In this document: positions 57,021 to 64,000 of the stretch, in pieces
How the letters are laid out: every line of letters begins with the position of its first letter
Position numbering within the stretch: the stretch's first letter is position 1
Assembly (NCBI RefSeq): GCF_949987515.2
Contig: NC_082698.1
Span: 3,505,455-3,569,454 of the forward strand
Length of the DNA stretch: 64,000 nt
Direction of reading: 5' to 3'
DNA from: Delphinus delphis
Lineage: Eukaryota; Chordata; Mammalia; Artiodactyla; Delphinidae
Program-made: the position numbers and the translations under genes
Notes under the pieces: model-generated
What the model saw: only the letters and a program-made list of their open reading frames with translations
Database searches by the model: none
What the model was told of the DNA's origin: nothing

Positions 57021-58762
57021 CACGCAGCAAGAAGAATTTTTTCCTTAACACAATCTGAATTGTTCATACATGTGGCCTGGGGCTTTTAAAAAGGAAAAAA
57101 AATAGATGTACACATTGAGATCTGTAGATAAAAGCTCAGAGAAGCTGTAGCATTCAGTCTGCGTGGGCGAGTTGCCCTAAATAGGCTGTTTCTCCAGCAC
57201 GTGGTGGAACGCTCAGTGTATCAAACTGTACAGTGCCTGTCAGCTTCTCTGTGTCTCTTTACCACTTGCTGTCCCCTGACCGCCACTAAAGTGCCACTGC
57301 TTGGGCTGTAAGTAGGAACAGGGAAGTCAGAAAAAATTAGAAAGACATGGATTTCCACCCTGGTAGAAACAGAAGGAGCCACGTCATTTAACCACCACTA
57401 GAGGCAGATCAGTGGAAAGCCGATGGGAGCTACACTGGGTGAGGTCTGGGACTTTCTCTTTTACCAAAAGGCAAAAGAACAAAAGTGATATCTACCAACT
57501 GAACAAGACAAAGAGAGAGGAAAAGCAGCTCAGATCTGGTGCCTTCCTTCCCGGCTGTAGAGACACTCCTTTTAGATTTCCCTTCTTTTTCTTTGAGATG
57601 TTTGGTGATGAATCCATGAATCCTTTTTGAAAGACATTTTTCTGTTGAGCCCTACCAATCAGGAAAAAAAAAAGCATCGAATATTAACATACAGCAGACA
57701 ATTCAAGTTCTTCGAGACGAAAGTCTCCAGAATACGGGAGGAGTGGAAATACCTCAGAAATACAAGTGGGTTTTTGTTGTTGTTGTTGTTTTATGGTAAG
57801 AATGAATGAAGGGAAACCTCTGTGTCTGGTTTGAGTCTGAAATATCAGGGTCAAGTGTCAAGGCAAAGTCCCGCAAAGCAATGGGTTGTGGACACAACCT
57901 GAACCAGCCCACGAGAACAGTTATTAATATTTAAACGAGAACGTCGTAGGGAGAAGTGCGGCAGCCGTTTCCTCCTATTGAGTTAAAGCCCACTACGAAT
58001 GATGATTTCACAGGAAATACCTTGAATAGACAGTGGCACCAAAATGCTACATTCTGTAACAATCCTGTGCTATGGCAACTAGGAGTTTTCCACAACTGAG
58101 ATGGGCAAACGGTCTTGGGAACATCACGCAGACTTGTCACTTTCATGTTTAAGCATTTTCATGTTTAAACATTAAAAGATTTTTTTTTTCCCACCACTGG
58201 AGGTCTTCTCCATTTGAAACCTGTTTATCTTCCATCCTGTCTTTTTTCTCTCCGTGTCTTTTGGGTAGGTTCAGTCCTCTCTAGGGAAAAACAACAGATA
58301 TTTCCCACAAAGGGAAATGAGGGGTGGGTGCTGTCATGTGAATACACACCCAACAGGTTTGGGGAAACCTGTGCCTGTTCTCGAGAAAGTGCCTTTGGTC
58401 CATCTACGTTTGTACCGGAGGCGGGTTCTGCCCCTTAAGGAGCCTTCATGGACAAAAAGAGCACGACCCTTTGGACGAGATGCAGAGCTAGTGAAATTTT
58501 TCTGACCATCATCAAGACAATGAGGCCTACCTTCTGCACAGATACACTGATTCAAGGTCAGTCCCCATGAGACTTTTAGCCCATTTTCTGTCAAAGTTTT
58601 TTGGCTACTTTGTGGGTCCAGGTGACTGCGTTTTTTTCTTACCCAGTGGTGTCCTTGTCATCATGAGTAACAGTTCCTGCCCAGAGAGAGGAAATACCCT
58701 TGAAAGACGACAGAATCTTAATAATACCATTGAAATGTTCGCCGACTGGGGAATGTTTTGTG
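57021..58762. other. Unique sequence, no supported gene
   Basis: Frames of 60-86 codons only. A (ttg)n run lies at 57772-57792. 58.0-58.5 kb has a mild conserved-element texture but nothing distinctive. Confidence 0.38.
57772..57792. repeat. TTG microsatellite
   Basis: Five to six ttg units after a short T run. Confidence 0.85.
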
Positions 58763-58908
58763 AAATTGTTCTTTTTTTAAACTGAAGTGTAGTTGAATTA
58801 CTACCGTACAGCAAAGTGAGCCAGTTATACATAGATACATATATATATATATATATATATATACATTCTTTTTTAATATTCTTTTCCATTATTGTTTATC
58901 AAATTGTT
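58763..58908 (-). mobile_element. 5'-truncated L1 3' end with TA tract
   Basis: aaactgaagtgtagttgaat, accgtacagcaaagtgagcc, agttatacatagatacat and ttttccattattgtttatc are the antisense L1 end. (at)n at 58838-58864 lies inside. The flanking aaattgtt at 58763-58770 and 58901-58908 fits a short target-site duplication. Confidence 0.82.
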
Positions 58909-59389
58909 TTTGATTGGTCACTTCATGATTTTAAAAAAATGTTGGCCAATGAGGAACAGTGATTGACTCTAATACTCTAGAATGCCGTATTTATCCTGTG
59001 TTTATATTCAAGGCAGAGGCTCCGTTCAGGACTTGGCTGTTTCTAGTGAGAATTTTCCTTGAGTCCTGAAAAAATTTACTCTTCCAGATTATCTTTCCCT
59101 CCCTTCACACTCTCCTTCCTGCATAAAATTAAACAAAGCTAAGAGCCAACAGATAAATGAAGCATCCTTACAGAGACATACTAGTCGTATATTACATTTG
59201 CGGAAAGTCTCCCCAAATGTTTACATCTTGTCTGAACTCTTTTCCCAGTGCAGAATATTCCGAATATCGAGTAGTTAAAACTCCCAAATAAATAATAGAT
59301 GCACAGGCACCTGAGAGACCTTTACATACATCACTCTGCTCAGTGTTTGAGGCTTGTGTAGCTTCCACAGAAAGGACAAACACACACTC
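58909..59389. other. Unique AT-rich sequence
   Basis: No recognised repeat. One 63-codon minus frame, unrecognised. Confidence 0.4.
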
Positions 59390-60560
59390 AAAAGTAAAAA
59401 GAAAATTAATTTACAAATATATTGGCAACTTTACTGGACTATGTATTCTCTCTGTTTCATCTATATTTACATAGAGCACGAGCCCAATCCCGAAGGCTTG
59501 TGCAAGCTACGTTAGGTGGTGGCTCAGAGGGAAAAAGAACCCTTAAAAACTGAGTAAATCGTGAGACCTGCACAGATGCCAGGCTCCGTGGCACGACTCT
59601 GTGTCCGGGAGATATTTCTGTTCAATTTGGCTGAAGCTTTCTTTTAAAAATGCTTCTTTAGTTTCACTGTATATCTTTCCTAGGAAAGAAAAAACGCTCT
59701 AGAGCAAAAGAGGTTTATCTCAACGCGTTCTGAAAGAGTTTTGGTTCTGTAGTTTCTCTGTGGCTATCTCCCCTCCCACACCTGCCCCCATTCGATTCTC
59801 CCCGAGGCTAACAATTTTATATCCAAAGTAAATCTGGCTAAAATTAAGAAACGGAGCATACAGCTGCCCTTACTCGTGGCCCACAGATGTTACCAAAATC
59901 TGATTAAAAAGCCCTTAATCTCCTGCTGCACCTTTTCATTAGTGTAATAATCATTTTCCCCCCCATATCTAGCAGAAGGGGGGAAGCGGAAGGAGAAGAG
60001 GAGGTTTTGATCATCAGCCTTGCAAACGTGCGTGGATCCTGGCGGGGAAAATGAGGGGTTGAGGTAATCCATGTGCTGAAATATTTTTGCTTCTTTTTCT
60101 AGAAAGTGTGCAATTTGGTCAGGCAGAAAAAATTGAACAGAGCCTTCCAAGCAATAAATCACTGGATTGCTGGTGACATTCATACAATGCGGATATAGTG
60201 TTAACTGTATGAGTCAGCCAGCCCCCCCTGCACCCAGCCTGTCCCTAGGAGGTGACCTTGTGACGGTACGGTAATCAATCATCCTGGCGCAGGACACACC
60301 GTTTTTGTTTAATATTACACTATTGGAATATATAGTAAACAAAGTGTAAAGGAAATTTGGAGTACAAGCACTGTATAAGGAACGCTGAAATACAGTTGCT
60401 GCCTGTGGAGAATCCCCCTACTCCCTGCAGCCTGTGAACCAGGAGTTTACCAGCTTACACGCCCGGCACATCGGCATCTCCGGGCTGCTGTTCCGGGTGC
60501 GGAACGTTGAGCACAGAGACAGTAGTTAACATTTTAAGGGAAATAAAACCAGAGCTTGGC
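59390..60560. promoter_or_regulatory. Candidate conserved non-coding element cluster
   Basis: About 1.2 kb repeat-free, with homeodomain, PBX/HOX-like (gtaatcaatcatcctgg) and TAAT words (aaaattaatttacaaatat, atctgattaaaaagccctta, tcattagtgtaataatcat). A 97-codon minus frame (59890-60183) is open across the middle and begins MNVTSNPVIYCLEGSVQFF, but it matches nothing that I know. I favour regulatory DNA over coding, without proof. Confidence 0.36.
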
Positions 60561-61913
60561 AGAGACAGACTGGAGACACAATTCACAGCCCTCCTTTGGA
60601 AGAGATTTTTGAGGTTCCTCTCTTTATGTTTTTTCTGGTTGTTTTTTCACACTTCCCTTTAGTATTTTTCTGACCGAAAGCCTTGGAAAGAAGGGAATTT
60701 GAGATCAGAAACACAAATTCAGCCATACATCTCCACAAGTCCGCACCCCCCAGAATATTCTGGAAGGGAAATGAACCAGGAAGCGGGTTGAGTGTTTTGC
60801 GTGTTAATACAGGTCAGCTCCTCCAGACCTCATGCACTCCGTTCGGAGAATCTATTGTCTTTAAAGTGAGTTATACACGCATAAAGCAGGGACACAGAAG
60901 TGGGAACACGGGGCCTTTTTAACTGGCAGCCTGTTATTTTCTGTGTGGGCTGCTCCCGGGCCAGGCTCATGCATGACATTCGTTGCTGCTGATGAGACCC
61001 AAATTTTATCAAGGAGATTTTCAAAGAGAAAGAGGTTTAAATAAATTACTCATGAAAAGTAAAAGGAGCCTCTTTGTTTCTCAGTCGGTTCAGCGTTTCC
61101 TCCAGGTGTCAGCCCTTTCGGACAGGATGTTGCAAAACGTATTTTGATTCTGTTTGTTAAGAACACACCGACACACCTTCCTTAAAAAATCGTGGGATTG
61201 GATTTGTTTGGGATGTAATATCATCAGTGGGGATTTGGAGCCTAAGTGAAGGGGAGAATTGGACTCTAAACACGCGTAGGTGGGGAACTTTTCACAGTCC
61301 ACCGAAGTGGCACGTTTTAGTTCACGTCACATCCAAACAATTTCTCCCCCACGTATTGGAGTTTTCCCTGTTTTTCATGGAAAATCAGCAAGTCAGAAAC
61401 AGTCAGTTGATTTTTACAGTGTGAGTTCTGGGGCCTCTAAACGAGCGTGATAATCATACAATCCAAAGGGAAACAATGGTGGAGGATTTAAAATCAATGT
61501 CGTGAAATGTATTCAGAAAGATCGACAGCCACACATTTCCCGCGTGGGCATGGAGCTCATTTCAGTCGCTGGAAATGAGGTGCCAGGATGTCACGTTCAG
61601 GTCGTCTTAGAGCCTCAGTGAGCAGCGGCGCTCCCGTGGAGGCGGGGCGGCGAAGCCCCTTCTTGCCCAGGACTCGGGTGGGAGGAGAGGCCATCTGCGG
61701 GGGATGTGCTGGGTCTAACAGAAGCCGTGAGCTGGTTGGACAATGCTAAGAAAAGTCTGGAGAGAGGGGAGATCAGAGGCCACACGCGTCCATGCAAACA
61801 GCCCCATCCACTGCACAAGCCTGGCTCGGCTAGGTCAGGGCAGGTCCCCTACTGACTTGCACAAGTTGAGGTGGTTTGGTCAGCTTTTGACAGCAGGTCA
61901 GCTAAGATATGGG

Positions 61914-61914
<1 letters not shown>
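60561..61914. other. Unique sequence, no supported gene
   Basis: 60.6-61.6 kb is mixed-composition without repeats. 61.6-61.75 kb is GC-rich with several CpG, too short to call a CpG island. Frames of 64-79 codons are unrecognised. Confidence 0.4.

Positions 61915-61955
<41 letters not shown>
61915..61955. repeat. GT microsatellite, uninterrupted
   Basis: About 18 perfect tg units in a row, so it is likely length-variable between individuals. Confidence 0.96.
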
Positions 61956-61957
<2 letters not shown>

Positions 61958-62167
61958 GTAAAGCTTTTACCTAGCCAGAAGGGAACCCGACTTCTATTTT
62001 ATATCCAGCATCCTTAGAAGAGGCAGCATACAACAGATTCTCCAGTAGGAGGGAGGATGGAGGAACACGGCAACGGGGATAAATGATGCCTTGTCTGGGA
62101 CCAAAACTGCCTCCGGGAAGCAAGGACAGAGACTGGGGAACAGCAGGAAAATACGTGAGGGGCAAGG

Positions 62168-62426
62168 ACACGCACATGCACATGCATGTGTACACACACA
62201 CACCGGGCACACACATACCATGCACACACTAGGCACACACGCCATGCACACACACACCATGCACACACACACCATGCACACAGACACACCAGGCACACAC
62301 ATGCACATACACACACACGAGGCACACACACACATACCTGGCACACACACACACCACACACACACACCATGCACACAGACACACATGCCATGCATGCATA
62401 CACACACCAGGCACACACATACACAA
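62168..62426. repeat. CA-rich minisatellite-like array
   Basis: About 260 bases made of irregular units such as accatgcacacacac, ccaggcacacacat and acagacacacc. The 184- and 196-codon plus frames and the 132-140-codon minus frames here are pure products of this array (His/Thr-rich one way, Cys/Val-rich the other) and are not proteins. Confidence 0.93.
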
Positions 62427-62769
62427 ATGGCCTACTCTACACTGAGCAGAGTTTCTCCAGCACAGTCCCTGGCACCCGCAGCAGGTGGCCCCAGGGCCAG
62501 GAGGAGCTGGCGCCTGCTTCTGCAGGGCCAGGAGAAGACACATGGGACACAAATGACCCCTGCTTTTTTTTCCTTTGTGAGGAGCCCCAGAAGCAATGCT
62601 GTGTCCAACTCTGTGAATTCCGAACATTTAAAAAATCCGTGGTGAGTCAACACGTGATCTTCCAAACCGTCTTTGAGGAAAGAAGCCCACGAAATGTGAT
62701 CAAGTTTCAAGTGGTAAAACCTCTCAAAAAGCTCTCTCACTTGGAATCGACACTATTTCCATCCTTTCC
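62427..62769. other. Unique sequence, nothing recognised
   Basis: No repeat or gene beyond the ends of frames launched in the CA-rich array. Confidence 0.4.
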
Positions 62770-64000
62770 TTATTGAAATACGTGTTGTGGTCTGCTCTGC
62801 GCTTGCGACAGGAGATTTCATCGCCTCTCTGGCTAATCAACTCCTTCATAAGCTCTACGGTTATTTTAAATACGTTATTCTTCCTGCCCTCAGCACTTTT
62901 TTCTTGTTGCTAAACCTTCCTGGGGCAGAAGTTGTTCTAGGTGTCATGCCTCAATATACAATACTATTCTTGAAAAAATGCTACCGTTTCCCCCCCAGCA
63001 GGGGCGAATTGAGAGCAAGCGGTCTTAATAGGCAGCAAGAAATCTACAGACAACTGAATCCAATTTGCATTGCTTTAGCTGTGCTAAAATTGTAGTCTCA
63101 AAAGGATAAATGCAAAAAAACCTGGTCTATCTTTGTGTGTTTAATTATCTGACTTTTAACTAGCAAATTTATAATTGCTACAAAGAGCATTTAAAATATT
63201 TTGGGCAAAAGCGGTGAGCGTTTTTCAAATTACTGATAAGAAAACTATTTGAGCAAATAAAAAAACATGAAAAAATAAGACCATAGAAATTCATTTTCTG
63301 GGATGGTTAAAATGAAAGGTAACAAATTATTAGCATCTTGTTGTGATTCTGTTTAATCCACCAACATTCCCAGAAGTCCCATACTTAATATAAATATGTT
63401 TATGTAGTTTTTAGAAACAGAAAGTTAAAGTCTGAGACAGAATACCATCTCCTCTCACTAAAGGATACGCATTCAAATTACAGCTGAAACTGGACAATAC
63501 TCATTTGAAGGGCTAGTGTTATATTGAAAAAGGAAATCAAAATATCAGATTCATTGTTTAGCCTGGAAATTCCTCACAAACAATAAAAATGGAGTGTCTA
63601 TAAAAAATGTATTGTTTTCAACCTTAAGGGGAGAAACAAACATTATTCTTCAAATTTGCTTTTCCTTTAAAAGTGTGGAATGACTGGCTTCCTGTACAAT
63701 GCCACTCCAGAAGCAATTTATTGATTTAAAATAATAGTAATGTGCACTTTTGAATCTTACCTCCAAAGACCTTGAACATGAAATATTCCAAACAAAACAT
63801 CAAGAAGAGACGTATGACTCAAGCAAAGCAATTTGTAAATTTGTTTCCAGGTTCTTTTTTTTTTTTTTTTTTTGCATGAGGGGCTCATTCTAAATATCTC
63901 TCACAAATGTTTGTTCAAGACTTTGGTCAGTTATGTTTCAAAGGACACACACAAATGAAGTACTTTGTACAATAACGAAATATTTGCTCGTCTCAGGTAG
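62770..64000. promoter_or_regulatory. Candidate conserved non-coding element cluster, runs off the window
   Basis: AT-rich, repeat-free sequence apart from a T-run at 63855-63873. It has homeodomain- and MEF2-like words (gtgtttaattatctgac, atttataattgctacaaag, cagcaagaaatctacag, gatttaaaataatagtaatg). A 102-codon plus frame at 62787-63095 is unrecognised. The right boundary is unknown because the window ends. Confidence 0.33.

Noticed and set aside
61615..61740. CpG island and promoter
   Set aside because: CpG-containing GC-rich sequence lasts only about 100-150 bases, and no transcript-like structure follows.
62168..62426. CRISPR-like spaced repeat array
   Set aside because: Units are irregular CA-rich words without constant repeats or unique spacers, and the genome is mammalian.
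62091..62776. 184- and 196-codon frames with His/Thr repeats, and Cys/Val-rich frames on the other strand
   Set aside because: They are translations of the CA-rich array, not proteins. The Cys-rich antisense reading looks like a metal-binding protein only because of the repeat.

Overview
This window looks like nuclear DNA of a cetartiodactyl mammal, most likely a whale or dolphin. The main evidence is four tRNA-derived SINEs of the CHR family (1462-1678 minus, 7283-7579 plus, 17041-17258 minus, 34448-34651 plus). Three of them are the form, with its GC-rich right half, that I associate with cetaceans. I saw no ruminant BovB/Bov-tA, pig PRE-1, primate Alu or rodent B1/B2 elements. The ancient eutherian layer (L2, MIR, MER5, MER20, MaLR LTRs, old L1) fits any placental mammal.

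I found no protein-coding or RNA gene that I can defend. Open frames reach at most about 196 codons. The longest lie in CA-rich simple repeat, L1 or GC-rich unique sequence, often overlap in several frames, and match no family I recognise. Two short stretches look like possible exons by splice-site pattern only (30008-30040 and about 38219-38330). Both are low confidence.

Layout: 1-5 kb is unique sequence with a CHR SINE, a MER5 copy and an old L1 tail. 5.0-5.9 kb is AT-rich unique sequence with an inverted-repeat pair. 6.3-10.6 kb is a transposon pile-up: an old L1 split by another old element that itself carries a SINE, and by a young L1 tail. 12.5-13.35 kb is a homeobox-site-rich block with a perfect 13-bp hairpin. 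15-18.5 kb holds L2 pieces and a SINE. 20.6-23.5 kb is simple repeat, antisense old L1 and L2. 26.6-31.8 kb holds MaLR LTRs, L2 and MIR, with a unique block at 29.6-30.05 kb. 31.9-34.8 kb is sense-strand old L1 plus a SINE. 36.4-40.9 kb is almost free of recognisable repeats, AT-rich and studded with TAAT, OCT and FOX-like words. 42.8-51.5 kb is dense in L2, MIR, L1, MER20 and MaLR and shows several nested insertions. 54.0-54.6 kb is an antisense L1. 55.4-56.5 kb, 59.4-60.6 kb and 62.8-63.9 kb are again repeat-poor AT-rich blocks, separated by a GT array and a CA-rich minisatellite.

Repeat-poor AT-rich islands with dense homeodomain words, separated by ordinary old repeats and with no genes, are what a gene desert or long intron beside a developmental regulator would look like. 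The islands may be long-range enhancers. That is inference: conservation cannot be measured from one sequence. Repeat families are named from remembered consensus features without alignment, so boundaries are usually good to about 20-50 bases, except where target-site duplications fix them.
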